DNA of 64,000 bases, from positions 80,061 to 144,060 of the forward strand of contig NZ_JAMQGM010000039.1 in NCBI RefSeq assembly GCF_023703325.1, given 5' to 3'. A program made the position numbers and the translations under genes. Positions 41,233-50,668 of this stretch are shown one piece after another. The number at the start of each line of letters is the position of its first letter. The stretch's first letter is position 1. The notes under the pieces are model-generated. The model saw nothing but the letters and a program-made list of their open reading frames with translations, was not told the DNA's origin and made no database searches. The DNA is from Streptomyces meridianus (GTDB lineage Bacteria; Actinomycetota; Actinomycetes; Streptomycetales; Streptomycetaceae).

Positions 41233-41922
41233 TCAGGTCCGCGCCGCGACCCGGGCGCGCAGGTTGCGGAACTGCCGGGTCTGCATGACGAAGTGCGCGG
41301 GTTCGCCGAGCAGCAGGTCGAACGGCCGGGTGAGCGCGCGCGGCCGGCTCCGGCCGCGGGTGCGGACCACCAGACGAGTGCTGCCGCCGGGCCTCGGCCG
41401 CAGATGGAACCCCCAGACCCCCTGCGCGAAGCCGCGTGGCGCGGAACCGGGCCCGCTGTCCGGGGCCCGGGCCAGTGAGTGCCCGGAGGGCAGCTGCAGC
41501 TCCGAACGCAGCACCAGGGTCCGGTCCGGTTCCAGCACAGCCACCGTGAACCAGGTCCGGCGGTCGCGTGCCGCGACCAGGCGCTGTCCTTCCTCCAGGT
41601 GCTGCCACTCGGGCACGATGCGGTCGGCGCTCGGTTCCCCGTAGTGGTCCAGCCGGTCCCAGCTGTACCAGCCCCCGCGGTCGCCTCCCATCTGCACCAG
41701 CCAGGCCCAGACCGCACCGGGCGGTGCCGGCAGCGTGGTCGCCATCGTGGAGGTGCTGTCGGGGTCGGGAACGATCGCGTCGCCGGGGCAGGCCCGGTTC
41801 GTCTCCTCTTCGGTCGCACCCCAGGTGAGCATCCGCGGCCGGAACCAGAACGTGTACAGGACCGCCGCGGCGGAGGCCGTCACGAGCGGGAGCAGACCGG
41901 CTCGGCGTCGGTGTCCGCTCAT
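41233..41922 (-). CDS. SRPBCC (START/Bet v1-like) family protein with membrane anchor
   Basis: A 229-residue protein. It starts with an N-terminal hydrophobic anchor (GLLPLVTASAAAVLYTFWF), followed by PAPPGAVWAWLVQMGGDRGGWYSWDRLDHYGEPSADRI, the typical opening of the SRPBCC/polyketide cyclase-like fold with its hydrophobic pocket, then LVVRTRGRS and the ending FVMQTRQFRNLRAR. Such proteins bind lipids or hydrophobic molecules. The ATG at 41922 has TGGAGG nearly adjacent; the ATG at 41958 is possible. The role is unknown. Confidence 0.75.
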   Translation of the reverse strand: MSGHRRRAGLLPLVTASAAAVLYTFWFRPRMLTWGATEEETNRACPGDAIVPDPDSTSTMATTLPAPPGAVWAWLVQMGGDRGGWYSWDRLDHYGEPSADRIVPEWQHLEEGQRLVAARDRRTWFTVAVLEPDRTLVLRSELQLPSGHSLARAPDSGPGSAPRGFAQGVWGFHLRPRPGGSTRLVVRTRGRSRPRALTRPFDLLLGEPAHFVMQTRQFRNLRARVAART

Positions 41923-42056
41923 GCCTCCAGAGTCGCATCGCCCCACGTGGACCGCCATCGGGGTGCGGACGCGACTCGCGTCCCCCCCGGGCCGCGTGCG
42001 AGCCTGGGTCCGTGGTCGCGGGACCTACGCTCCGACGAGCGTGAGGAGTGACGCAC

Positions 42057-42728
42057 ATGACTGCCGAGAACACGTCCCCCGTGCGGATCGAGGCGTCACT
42101 CGATCCGCAGCTCTCCCGATGGCTGTGGCTGGTGAAGTGGTTGCTGGCCATCCCGCACTACATCGTGCTGTGCTTCCTGTGGGTCGGGTTCGTGCTGGTG
42201 ACCGTCGTGGCTTTCTTCGCGGTGCTCTTCACCGCCCGGTACCCACGGCCCCTGTTCGACTTCAACGTCGGTGTCCTGCGCTGGAACTGGCGCGTCGCCT
42301 ACTACGCCCACACGGCGCTCGGCACCGACCGCTACCCGCCGTTCACGCTCGCCGACGTCCCCGACTACCCGGCACACCTCGACGTCGCCTACCCGGAACG
42401 GCTCTCCCGCGGCCTCGTCCTGGTGAAGTGGTGGTTGCTGGCGATCCCGCAGTACATCGTCGTCGGCATGCTCGCCGGAAACGGGTGGGGCAATGGCTGG
42501 CACAGCGGGCTCATCGCCTACCTGTCGCTGGTCGCCGTGATCGTGCTCGCCGCCACCGGCCGTTACCCGCGCTCCCTGTTCGGGCTGCTGATCGGGCTGA
42601 CCCGCTGGGTCGCGCGCGTGACCGTCTACGCCGCGCTGATGACCGACGTCTACCCGCCGTTCCGGCTGGACCTGGGCGGCCGGGAGAACCGGCTGGAGCC
42701 GCAGCGCGGGACGGGCGACGACGGGTGA
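42057..42728 (+). CDS. DUF4389 domain membrane protein
   Basis: A 223-residue membrane protein with four main hydrophobic segments in two repeats. Each repeat reads LSRWLWLVKWLLAIPHYIVL and LSRGLVLVKWWLLAIPQYIV, followed by FTARYPRPLFDFNVG and ATGRYPRSLFGLLIG. This duplicated pattern defines DUF4389, found in actinomycetes, with no known function. GAGGAG lies 8 nt before ATG 42057. Codon usage is native. It is followed by a hairpin. Confidence 0.88.
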   Translation: MTAENTSPVRIEASLDPQLSRWLWLVKWLLAIPHYIVLCFLWVGFVLVTVVAFFAVLFTARYPRPLFDFNVGVLRWNWRVAYYAHTALGTDRYPPFTLADVPDYPAHLDVAYPERLSRGLVLVKWWLLAIPQYIVVGMLAGNGWGNGWHSGLIAYLSLVAVIVLAATGRYPRSLFGLLIGLTRWVARVTVYAALMTDVYPPFRLDLGGRENRLEPQRGTGDDG

Positions 42729-42753
42729 GCCGGTCTCCAGCACGGCGGAGTCA

Positions 42754-42772
42754 CCGGAATATCTCATTCCGG
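42754..42772 (+). terminator. Small hairpin after the DUF4389 gene
   Basis: A perfect 7-bp stem, CCGGAAT / ATTCCGG, with loop ATCTC, 26 nt past the stop. Confidence 0.45.
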
Positions 42773-42801
42773 CCATGGTTGATCATGTCGGCAATGATGG
42801 C

Positions 42802-42831
42802 TTGACCTGTGCAGTTCAAGCCACCTAGTGT
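42802..42831 (+). promoter_or_regulatory. Promoter of the DUF805 gene (TTGACC-N18-TAGTGT)
   Basis: TTGACC (42802-42807) and TAGTGT (42826-42831) are 18 nt apart and match the Streptomyces principal-sigma consensus TTGAC / TAG-R-T. A 7-bp inverted repeat, GGCTTGA (42799-42805) / TCAAGCC (42816-42822), covers the -35 box and spacer, so a repressor may bind there. Confidence 0.55.
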
Positions 42832-42889
42832 CGCAATCCGACCTGGCCAGAAGGACAGGACGCACACTCGAGTCCTGTGGGGGGACACC

Positions 42890-43249
42890 ATGAGCTGGTA
42901 CCTGGAAGTCCTGAAGAAGTACGCGGTGTTCAGCGGTCGCGCGCGCCGCAAGGAGTACTGGATGTTCACGCTGGTCAGCGTCGTGATCAGCATCGTGCTG
43001 ACGATCGTCGACAAGGCGGTCCTCGACTCGAGCATCCTCAACGGCCTCTACAGCCTCGCCGTCCTCCTCCCCACCCTCGCGGTGGGTGCGCGTCGGCTGC
43101 ACGACACCGGCCGCTCCGGCTGGTGGCAGCTCATCGGCGTCGTCCCGCTGGTCGGCTGGATCGTCCTGATCGTCTTCTTCGCCTCCGCCGGCGAGCAGAA
43201 CCAGAACGCGCACGGCGCCAACCCGAAGTTCGCGCCGGCCCAGGCCTGA
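42890..43249 (+). CDS. DUF805 domain membrane protein
   Basis: A 119-residue protein with four hydrophobic segments. The N-terminal WYLEVLKKYAVFSGRARRKEYW and the later VGARRLHDTGRSGWWQLI are the two diagnostic phrases of DUF805 (YhaH/YhaI-type) membrane proteins. The function is not known for the family; some members respond to envelope stress. Start ATG 42890 with GGGGGA upstream; the reading from 42809 overlaps the promoter. It is followed by a strong terminator. Confidence 0.9.
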   Translation: MSWYLEVLKKYAVFSGRARRKEYWMFTLVSVVISIVLTIVDKAVLDSSILNGLYSLAVLLPTLAVGARRLHDTGRSGWWQLIGVVPLVGWIVLIVFFASAGEQNQNAHGANPKFAPAQA

Positions 43250-43271
43250 CCGACCGCCGCTCCGCCCGTCC

Positions 43272-43305
43272 CGACCGCCCGCCGGCAGCAGCCGGCGGGC
43301 GGTCG
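43272..43305 (+). terminator. Strong terminator between the DUF805 gene and glnE
   Basis: A perfect 15-bp stem, CGACCGCCCGCCGGC / its complement (43272-43286 / 43291-43305), with a 4-nt AGCA loop. Confidence 0.85.
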
Positions 43306-43370
43306 TCGTACCGGCGGCCTTCCGGCCGGATAGGCTCGGCAGCAGCCCTTGACCCACGGGAGGCGGCGGT

Positions 43371-46300
43371 ATGTCCATGTCCGTTCCGCAAGGACGCCGG
43401 AGCAGTCCCTCCACTCAGCTGCTGCGGCGGGGTTTCACCGACCCGGCGGCCGCCGACACCCTGCTCGACGCGCCCGACCTGGTCGCAGTCCGCTCCGACC
43501 CCGTCCTCCTCGATGCGCTCGGCATGACGGCCGACCCCGACCTGGCCCTGCGCAGCCTGGTGCGCCTCATCGAGGCGCTCTCCGTCGGCGACGAGGTGCG
43601 GGCGGCGTCCGGCGAGGAAGTCCGCCCCGAGACCCAGGTCCTGCTGGAGACCCTGGTCGCCGCGAAACCCCTGCGCGACCGGCTGCTGGGCGTCCTGGGC
43701 GCATCCGAGGCGCTCGGCGACCACCTGGCCCGCCACCCCGGGGACTGGCAGGCCATGGCGACGTTCGACGCCGCGGCCGACCTCCACCCCGATCTGGGCG
43801 ACTTCGAGACGTGCCTCGGCGACGCCGCCGACCCCGACAGCCTGCGCATCGCCTACCGCCGCTGCCTCCTCGGCATCGCCGCCCGCGACCTCTGCGGCAC
43901 CACCGACCTGCCCGCCACCGCCGCCGAACTGGCCGACCTCGCCACCGCCACCCTCCGGGCCGCGCTGCGCATCGCCGAGGCGGCGGCTCCCGAAGACGCC
44001 GACCGGTGCCGGCTCGCGGTCATCGGCATGGGCAAGTGCGGCGGCCACGAGCTGAACTACGTCTCCGACGTCGACGTCATCTTCGTCGCGGAGGCCGCCG
44101 ACGGGGCCCCGGAGGACGAGGCGCTCCAGGCGGCGACCCGGCTCGCCTCGCACCTCATGCGGATCTGCTCCGACAACACCGCCGAGGGCACGATCTGGCC
44201 GGTCGACGCCAACCTGCGCCCCGAGGGACGCAACGGGCCCCTGGTGCGCACCCTCGCCAGCCATCTCGCCTACTACCAGCGGTGGGCCAAGACCTGGGAG
44301 TTCCAGGCCCTGCTCAAGGCCCGGCCGGTCGCCGGCGACGCCCGGCTGGGGCGCGAGTACATCGACGCCGTGCACCCCCTGGTCTGGCAGGCCGCCGAGC
44401 GCGAGAACTTCGTCTCCGACGTGCAGCAGATGCGCCGCCGCGTCGTCGACAACATCCCCGCCGCCCAGGTGGACCGGGAGCTCAAACTCGGCCCCGGCGG
44501 GCTTCGGGACGTCGAGTTCGCCGTCCAGCTCCTGCAGTTGGTGCACGGGCGGGCGGACGCCTCGCTCCGCAGCGGAAGCACCCTCGACGCGCTCTCCGCC
44601 CTCGCGGCCGGCGGCTACGTGGGCCGGGCCGACGCCGGGGCGCTCGACGACGCGTACCGCTTCCTGCGCTCCATGGAGCACCACATCCAGCTCTACCGGA
44701 TGCGCCGCACCCACCTGGTCCCCGAGGACGAGGCCGACCTGCGCCGACTCGGACGCTCCCTGGCGGGCCTCTACGGCTGGGACCGCCGCGCCGAACCCGT
44801 CGCCGAACTCCGCCGCGCCTGGAAGCGGTACGCCCGCGAGGTGCGCCGGCTCCACGAGAAGCTCTTCTACCGGCCGCTGCTCGACGCCGCCGCACAGCTG
44901 GAACCCGGCGAGGTCCGGCTGAGCCCGCGGGCTGCCGGCCAGCGGCTGGAGGCGCTCGGGTACATGGACCCGTCCGCCGCACTGCGCCACATCGAGGCGC
45001 TGGCCTCGGGGGTCACCCGCAAGGCGGCCATCCAGCGCACCCTGCTGCCCGTCCTCCTCGGCTGGTTCGCCGACTCGGCCGACCCGGACGCCGGTCTGCT
45101 GAACTTCCGCAAGGTCTCCGACGCCCTCGGCAAGACGCCCTGGTACCTGCGGCTCCTACGGGACGAGGGGGCCGCCGCCGAGAACCTGGCCCGCGTCCTG
45201 TCCGCCGGCCGCCTGGCTCCCGACCTGCTGCTGCGTGCCCCGGAGGCCGTTGCGCTGCTCGGAGACCCGGAGGGGCTGCGCCCGCGCGGGCGGGACCACC
45301 TGGAGCAGGAGATCCTGGCCGCCGTGGGCCGGGCCGACACCCCCGAGCAGGCGGTCGTCGCAGCCCGTGGCGTGCGCCGGCGCGAGCTGTTCCGCACGGC
45401 CGCGGCCGACCTCATCCGGGCCTACGGAACCGAGGAGCGGCCCGCTGACCAGGAACCCGGCGAGGCCGTCGACCTGATCGGGGGCGCGGTGTCCGACATC
45501 AACGCCGCGACCGTCGCGGGGGCCCTGCGGGCGGCCGTCCGCGCCCAGTGGGGCGACGAGCTGCCCACCCGCTTCGCCGTGATCGGCATGGGCCGCTTCG
45601 GCGGCCACGAACTCGGCTACGGATCCGACGCGGACGTGCTGTTCGTCCATGAGCCGCGCGAGGGTGTCGGCGAGCAGGAGGCGTCCCGGGCGGCGTTCGC
45701 CGTGGCCAACGAGATCCGCAGGCTGCTCCAGCTGCCCACGGCGGATCCGCCGCTGCTGGTCGATGCGGATCTGCGCCCGGAGGGCAAGACCGGCCCCCTG
45801 GTGCGCACGCTGTCCTCCTATGCCGCCTACTACCGGCGGTGGTCCCTGGTGTGGGAGTTCCAGGCCCTGCTGCGGGCGGCTCCCGTCGCTGGGGACCGGG
45901 AGCTCGGCGAGCGTTTTGTCGAGCTGATCGACCCGCTGCGTTACCCGGAGAACGGCCTCAAGGACGACTCGGTGCGCGAGATCAGGCGGCTCAAGGCACG
46001 GATGGAGGCCGAGCGGCTGCCGCGCGGCGCCGACCCGCAGACCCACACCAAGCTGGGGCGCGGAGGGCTCTCCGACGTGGAGTGGACCGTGCAGCTGCTG
46101 CAGATGAACCACGCCCACGCCGAGCCGGGGCTGCGCACCACCCGTACCCGCCCGGCGCTCGCGGTGGCCCGGGAGTGCGGACTGATCGGCGCGGAGGAGG
46201 CCGGAATCCTCGATGAGGCGTGGGTGCTGGCGAGCCGGGTGCGCAACGCCGTGATGCTGGTCCGGGGCCGGCCCGGGGACACGTTCCCCACCGAGGGTCG

Positions 46301-46427
46301 CGAGCTCGCCGCGGTCGGCCGCTACCTCGGCTACGAACCGGGGCACATCGGGGACATGCTCGACGACTACCGGCGCATCACCAGACGGGCCCGCGGCGTG
46401 ATCGAGGACCTGTTCTACGGGGGCTAG
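43371..46427 (+). CDS. glnE: Bifunctional glutamine synthetase adenylyltransferase/deadenylase
   Basis: A 1,018-residue enzyme that adds AMP to, and removes it from, the type I glutamine synthetase, tuning nitrogen assimilation. Two nucleotidyltransferase modules are visible. The N-terminal deadenylase has GMGKCGGHELNYVSDVDVIF at about residues 218-237. The C-terminal adenylyltransferase has GMGRFGGHELGYGSDADVLF at about 739-758. Each is followed by an R-P-E-G-[RK]-x-G-P-L-V motif (LRPEGRNGPLVRTL and LRPEGKTGPLVRTL) and a GGLRDVEF / GGLSDVEW element. GGGAGG lies 7 nt before the ATG. The target glnA is not in the window; GlnA2 next door lacks the modified Tyr. Single gene. Confidence 0.96.
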   Translation: MSMSVPQGRRSSPSTQLLRRGFTDPAAADTLLDAPDLVAVRSDPVLLDALGMTADPDLALRSLVRLIEALSVGDEVRAASGEEVRPETQVLLETLVAAKPLRDRLLGVLGASEALGDHLARHPGDWQAMATFDAAADLHPDLGDFETCLGDAADPDSLRIAYRRCLLGIAARDLCGTTDLPATAAELADLATATLRAALRIAEAAAPEDADRCRLAVIGMGKCGGHELNYVSDVDVIFVAEAADGAPEDEALQAATRLASHLMRICSDNTAEGTIWPVDANLRPEGRNGPLVRTLASHLAYYQRWAKTWEFQALLKARPVAGDARLGREYIDAVHPLVWQAAERENFVSDVQQMRRRVVDNIPAAQVDRELKLGPGGLRDVEFAVQLLQLVHGRADASLRSGSTLDALSALAAGGYVGRADAGALDDAYRFLRSMEHHIQLYRMRRTHLVPEDEADLRRLGRSLAGLYGWDRRAEPVAELRRAWKRYAREVRRLHEKLFYRPLLDAAAQLEPGEVRLSPRAAGQRLEALGYMDPSAALRHIEALASGVTRKAAIQRTLLPVLLGWFADSADPDAGLLNFRKVSDALGKTPWYLRLLRDEGAAAENLARVLSAGRLAPDLLLRAPEAVALLGDPEGLRPRGRDHLEQEILAAVGRADTPEQAVVAARGVRRRELFRTAAADLIRAYGTEERPADQEPGEAVDLIGGAVSDINAATVAGALRAAVRAQWGDELPTRFAVIGMGRFGGHELGYGSDADVLFVHEPREGVGEQEASRAAFAVANEIRRLLQLPTADPPLLVDADLRPEGKTGPLVRTLSSYAAYYRRWSLVWEFQALLRAAPVAGDRELGERFVELIDPLRYPENGLKDDSVREIRRLKARMEAERLPRGADPQTHTKLGRGGLSDVEWTVQLLQMNHAHAEPGLRTTRTRPALAVARECGLIGAEEAGILDEAWVLASRVRNAVMLVRGRPGDTFPTEGRELAAVGRYLGYEPGHIGDMLDDYRRITRRARGVIEDLFYGG

Positions 46428-46566
46428 GTCCGGGTCAGGTCCTTGTCCGGCACATAGCGCTGTCAACGCAGCAGGTGCGCGTGCCAGGGGCGCGGGCCCT
46501 CGCACGGTCGCACTCCGCGACGGCGGGGTGCGCGGGGTGACCCCGGCCCTGCCCCGGGCGCCGCGT

Positions 46567-47703
46567 CTACGGCGCAGGTCTGCGCTGCTGCGAACGGGCC
46601 GTTGCGCGGGGCCCGGCCGGAGCGGTCTCCCGGGGCGGAGGCGCCGGGGAAGCCACGGCGGCCGGGTGCGCGGGAGCCGAAGCCGGGGGAGCAGCCGCGG
46701 CGGTGCCTACGGGGACCGGCGCGGCCGCAGCCGTCGCGTCCGGACGCCCGGAGGCCGGGGGCACCGGCGGGTCCTGCCGCCACATCACCCGGTGGACCAG
46801 CCGGGTCGCGCCCGTGGCCGTCCGCGTCCGCGGGGAGGCCGCGGACGAGCACACCACCGTGCGGCGGACGGGGGCGACGTGCCGGGGCAGCCGGTGAGGC
46901 AGGCATCCGTACCAGGCGAAGGCCACCCCGTAACCGAAGGCCAGGCAGATCAGCCCGCCGACGGCGTCGAGCCAGAAGTGGTTCGCGGTGGCCACGATCA
47001 CCACGAGGGTCAGCAACGGGTAGATCAGCCCGAGGGCCTTCACCCAGGTCCGCCGGGCCAGCAGCGCGAGGGTGATCCCGCACCACACGGACCAGCCGAT
47101 GTGCATCGACGGCATGGCCGCGTACTGGTTGGACACCGAAGCCATGTAGCCCGAGGTCAGCGACCCCCAGGTGTGGTGCTCCAGGACGGTGTCGACGAAT
47201 CCCTGTCCCGGCATCAGCCTCGGCGGCGCCAGTGGATACAGGTAGTAGCCGAGCAACGCCACGCCGGTGGTGGCGAACAGCACCAGCCGGATCGCCGCGT
47301 AACGGCCGGGGTGACGGCGGAAGAGCCACATCAGGACCAGGATCGTGACGGCGAAGTGCAGTGTCGCGTACCAGTAGTTCATGCCGACGATCAGCCAGCT
47401 CACCGAGTTCACGGCGTGGTTGACGCTCTTCTCGATCGCCAGGCCCAGCGCGGCTTCGGCGTCCCAGATCCAGCGGGCGTTGTGCAGAGCCGCAGCCTTC
47501 TGTTCGGGCACCGCGTTGCGCACCAGCGAGTACGTCCAGTAACTCACGCCCACCAGCAGGATTTCGAACCACAACCGGGGGCGTCGCGGCAAGCGCAGCC
47601 AGACCGGGGAGGGGCGGGAGCGGGATGTTCGCCCGGCGCGCTCCTCAGTGGGTGACAGCGGTGCGGCAGGCCCGTGCAGAGTCCTCACAATGGAATCACC
47701 CAT
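46567..47703 (-). CDS. PAP2/AUR1-like phosphatase family membrane protein
   Basis: A 378-residue protein with about six membrane segments in residues 50-280. The PAP2 active-site blocks are YAAMPSMHIGWSVW (C2, with the Ser-x-x-His) and TANHFWLDAVGGLI (C3, His-x-x-x-Asp). The K-x6-R-P block (C1) appears as YPLAPPRLMPGQGFVD, as in the AUR1/inositol-phosphoceramide-synthase-like branch. It may remove or transfer a lipid-bound phosphate head group at the membrane. The last about 95 residues are an Ala/Pro-rich tail. ATG 47703. Its 3' end converges with glnE. Confidence 0.85.
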   Translation of the reverse strand: MGDSIVRTLHGPAAPLSPTEERAGRTSRSRPSPVWLRLPRRPRLWFEILLVGVSYWTYSLVRNAVPEQKAAALHNARWIWDAEAALGLAIEKSVNHAVNSVSWLIVGMNYWYATLHFAVTILVLMWLFRRHPGRYAAIRLVLFATTGVALLGYYLYPLAPPRLMPGQGFVDTVLEHHTWGSLTSGYMASVSNQYAAMPSMHIGWSVWCGITLALLARRTWVKALGLIYPLLTLVVIVATANHFWLDAVGGLICLAFGYGVAFAWYGCLPHRLPRHVAPVRRTVVCSSAASPRTRTATGATRLVHRVMWRQDPPVPPASGRPDATAAAAPVPVGTAAAAPPASAPAHPAAVASPAPPPRETAPAGPRATARSQQRRPAP

Positions 47704-47844
47704 AACGCGACATACTGCCAGAAGGTTCTCGCTATCGATGATCTCTCCGCGCGCGTCGGGATGCATCTCCTGGCTCGGCCGCGTCGGGACCGCCCCGGAG
47801 GCCCGTGGTCCGCTGTGGCCTGCTGCCGCGCGACGGTCCCGCTG

Positions 47845-48927
47845 TTACGCGGTGGCGCTGTCGGCCGCCCCGGCCGCCCCGGCCGCCCCGGCCGGCGCGG
47901 CGGCCGTCGAGCCGCGGACCACGAGTTCGGGGAGGAACACGAACTCGCTGGGCGGCGCGGGCGTCCCGCCGATCTCCTCCAGCAGGGCCCGCACGGCGGC
48001 TTGTCCCATCGCCGTGACCGGCTGCCTGATCGTGGTCAGCGGAGGGTCGGTGAACGCGATGAGCGGGGAGTCGTCGAAGCCCACCACCGACACGTCGCCC
48101 GGTACGTCCAGGCCGTGCATCCGGGCCGCCCGAATCGCCCCGAGGGCCATCATGTCGCTCGCGCACACCACGGCCGTGCAGCCGCGTTCGATCAGCGCGG
48201 ACGCTGCCGCCTGCCCGCCCTCCAGCGTGAACAGCGAATGCTGGACCAGCTCCCGGGCCCGCTCGGCGGGCAGGCTCAGCACGTCCGCCATGCTCCGCAG
48301 GAAGCCGTCGATTTTCCGCTGCACCGGCACGTACCGTTTCGGGCCCAGTGCGAGGCCGATCCGCTCGTGCCCGAGCGCAGCGAGATGTGTGACGGCCAGC
48401 CGCATCGCCGCCCGGTCGTCGGGCGAGACGAACGGCGCCTGGACCTCCGCCGAGAAGCCGTTGATGAGCACGAACGGGATGCCCTGGGCCCGCAGCTGCT
48501 CGTAACGCTGCATGTCCGCCGAGGTGTCCGCGTGCAGTCCCGAGACGAAGATGATCCCGGCGACCCCGCGGTCCACCAGCATCTCGGTCAGCTCGTCCTC
48601 GGTGAATCCACCCGGGGTCTGGGTGGCGAGCACGGGTGTGTAGCCGTCCCGCGCCAGCACCTGCCCGATGACCTGAGCGAAGGCAGGGAAGATCGGGTTG
48701 TCCAGCTCCGGGATGATCAGCCCGACCAGGCCGGCGCTGCGCTGCCGCAGCCGCACCGGACGCTCGTAGCCCAGCACGTCGAGCGCGGCCAGCACCGACT
48801 GGCGGGTGGTCGCGGCCACGCCCGGCTTGCCGTTGAGCACCCGGCTCACCGTCGCCTCGCTGACCCCCGCCTGGGCGGCGATGTCGGCGAGGCGAGCAGT
48901 GGTGGGGGCGGCCTGTACCCGTCGCAT
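47845..48927 (-). CDS. malR: LacI-family maltodextrin repressor (MalR-like)
   Basis: A 360-residue LacI/GalR regulator. The N-terminal helix-turn-helix is TARLADIAAQAGVSEATVSRVLNG with the hinge helix ending in GYERPVRLRQRSAGLVG; the sugar-binding domain follows (VGLIIPELDNPIFPAFAQ, VSVVGFDDSPLIAFTDPPLTTIRQP). It very probably controls the mal operon and the divergent amylase gene; TTGC/GCAA sites lie in that promoter gap. Its ATG is 1 nt past the aglA stop (TGACATG) with no ribosome site of its own, so it is the last, coupled gene of the operon. In S. coelicolor malR is described upstream of malE, so this order would differ; other LacI paralogues are possible. Confidence 0.85.
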   Translation of the reverse strand: MRRVQAAPTTARLADIAAQAGVSEATVSRVLNGKPGVAATTRQSVLAALDVLGYERPVRLRQRSAGLVGLIIPELDNPIFPAFAQVIGQVLARDGYTPVLATQTPGGFTEDELTEMLVDRGVAGIIFVSGLHADTSADMQRYEQLRAQGIPFVLINGFSAEVQAPFVSPDDRAAMRLAVTHLAALGHERIGLALGPKRYVPVQRKIDGFLRSMADVLSLPAERARELVQHSLFTLEGGQAAASALIERGCTAVVCASDMMALGAIRAARMHGLDVPGDVSVVGFDDSPLIAFTDPPLTTIRQPVTAMGQAAVRALLEEIGGTPAPPSEFVFLPELVVRGSTAAAPAGAAGAAGAADSATA

Positions 48928-48928
48928 G

Positions 48929-50581
48929 TCAGACAGTCCACCACACACACGCATCGGCGGGGATCCGCACCGTCCCGCTGCCCGTGCGGCCCTGCGGGAA
49001 GGCGACGGCCGGCGGCGTGCTGGAGAGGACCGGCCGCCCGGGCACGGGGAGTTCGACATCGTGGCCGAGCGTGTTCAGGGTGCAGACGAAACCGGGACGG
49101 GACAGGGCCAGTACGCCGTCGGGCGCGTCCAACCACGTCATGGCGCCGTCGCCCAGCCCCGGCAGCTGCCGGCGCAGCGCCAGCGCCGAGCGGTACAGCT
49201 CCAGGGTGGAATCCGGGTCGCCGCTCTGCGCGCCGACCGACAGCCCGGCCCACTCGGGCGGCTGCGGAAGCCAGCTGCCGCCCGTGCCGAATCCGTGGCT
49301 CGCGCCCTCGGGCGTCCACGGCAGCGGGACGCGGCAGCCGTCACGGGTGCCGTCCTGGCTCCCCTCGCGGAAGAACGCCGGGTCCTGGCGCACCTCGTCG
49401 GGGAGGTCCACGACCTCGGGCAGGCCGAGCTCCTCGCCCTGGTAGACGTACGTCGACCCGGGCAGCGCCAGCATCAGCAGCGCCGCCGCCCGGGCCCGGC
49501 GCAGGCCCGTCTCTCCGCCGCCGTAGCGGGTGGTGTGCCGGACCACGTCGTGGTTGGACAGCACCCAGGTGGTGGGGGCGCCCACCGAGGCCGTCGCGGC
49601 CAGCGACTCGTCGATCACGGAGCGCATCGCGGGCGCGTTCCAGTCGCAGCTCAGGAAGTGGAAGTTGAACGCCTGGTGGAGCTCGTCGGGGCGGACGTAC
49701 AGCGCCAGCCGCTGGGAGTCCGGGGCCCACGCCTCGGCGACGCCGATGCGCTCGCCGTCGTAGGAGTCGAGGAGCGTGCGCCAGTGGCGGTGGATCTCGT
49801 GCACACCGTCCTGGTCGAAGAACGGGAGCCGCTGCGAGCCGATCATCTTCGCCTGCTCGTCGGCACCGATGTCGGGCAGCCCCGGCGCCTTGACCATGCC
49901 GTGTGCGACGTCGATCCGGAAGCCGTCGACGCCGAGGTCCAGCCAGAAGCGCAGGATCGAGTCGAACTCCTCGCGCACCTCGCGGCTGTCCCAGTTCAGG
50001 TCGGGCTGCTCGGGGGCGAAGATGTGCAGGTACCACTCGCCGGGGGTGCCGTCCGCGTTCACGGTGCGGGTCCAGGCGGGGCCGCCGAACACCGACTCCC
50101 AGTCGTTGGGCGGCAGTTCACCGTTCCTGCCCCGTCCGGGACGGAAGTGGTAGCGGTCCCGTGAGGCCGCGCCCGCCCCCTCCTCGAGCGCGGCCCGGAA
50201 CCACACGTGCTGGTCCGAGGTGTGGTTCGGGACGATGTCCACGATCACCTTCAGCCCCAGCTCGTGAGCCGTGCGCACCAGGTCGTCCGCGTCCGCGAGG
50301 TCGCCGAACAGCGGGTCCACGGAGCGGCAGTCGGATACGTCGTACCCGCCGTCCGCCTGCGGTGAGGCGTAGAACGGGGTGAGCCAGACCGCGTCCACGC
50401 CCAGCTCCGCGAGGTACGGCAGCCGTCGGCGGATGCCCGGCAGGTCGCCGATGCCGTCGCCGTCGCTGTCCGCGAACGAGCGCACGTACACCTGGTAGAT
50501 GACGGCGCTGCGCCACCAGCCTTCCGCTTCGGTGGGGGCGGCGGTGTGGAGGCCGACGGACGGAGCGAGGTCCTGGGTCAT
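48929..50581 (-). CDS. aglA: Alpha-glucosidase, GH13 (AglA-like), cytoplasmic
   Basis: A 550-residue GH13 enzyme without signal peptide. WWRSAVIYQVYVRSFADSDGDGIGDLPGI opens the barrel. VDIVPNHTSDQH, DGFRIDVAHGMV (nucleophile Asp), IGVAEAW (acid Glu) and WVLSNHDVVRH (His-Asp) are the four catalytic regions. The GH13_30/17-like subfamily hydrolyses maltose and maltodextrins from the non-reducing end to glucose. It is the fourth gene of malE-F-G-aglA-malR and would digest imported maltodextrin. ATG 50581. The 87-nt gap to malG is short enough for one transcript. Confidence 0.93.
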   Translation of the reverse strand: MTQDLAPSVGLHTAAPTEAEGWWRSAVIYQVYVRSFADSDGDGIGDLPGIRRRLPYLAELGVDAVWLTPFYASPQADGGYDVSDCRSVDPLFGDLADADDLVRTAHELGLKVIVDIVPNHTSDQHVWFRAALEEGAGAASRDRYHFRPGRGRNGELPPNDWESVFGGPAWTRTVNADGTPGEWYLHIFAPEQPDLNWDSREVREEFDSILRFWLDLGVDGFRIDVAHGMVKAPGLPDIGADEQAKMIGSQRLPFFDQDGVHEIHRHWRTLLDSYDGERIGVAEAWAPDSQRLALYVRPDELHQAFNFHFLSCDWNAPAMRSVIDESLAATASVGAPTTWVLSNHDVVRHTTRYGGGETGLRRARAAALLMLALPGSTYVYQGEELGLPEVVDLPDEVRQDPAFFREGSQDGTRDGCRVPLPWTPEGASHGFGTGGSWLPQPPEWAGLSVGAQSGDPDSTLELYRSALALRRQLPGLGDGAMTWLDAPDGVLALSRPGFVCTLNTLGHDVELPVPGRPVLSSTPPAVAFPQGRTGSGTVRIPADACVWWTV

Positions 50582-50668
50582 GATGCGTCCCAATCGGATG
50601 GGCCCCGGGTCGGGGCTTCAGGTGCGGTGGCTCGGCGCCCGCACGACGCGGGCGGGGTGGGGGAGCGG

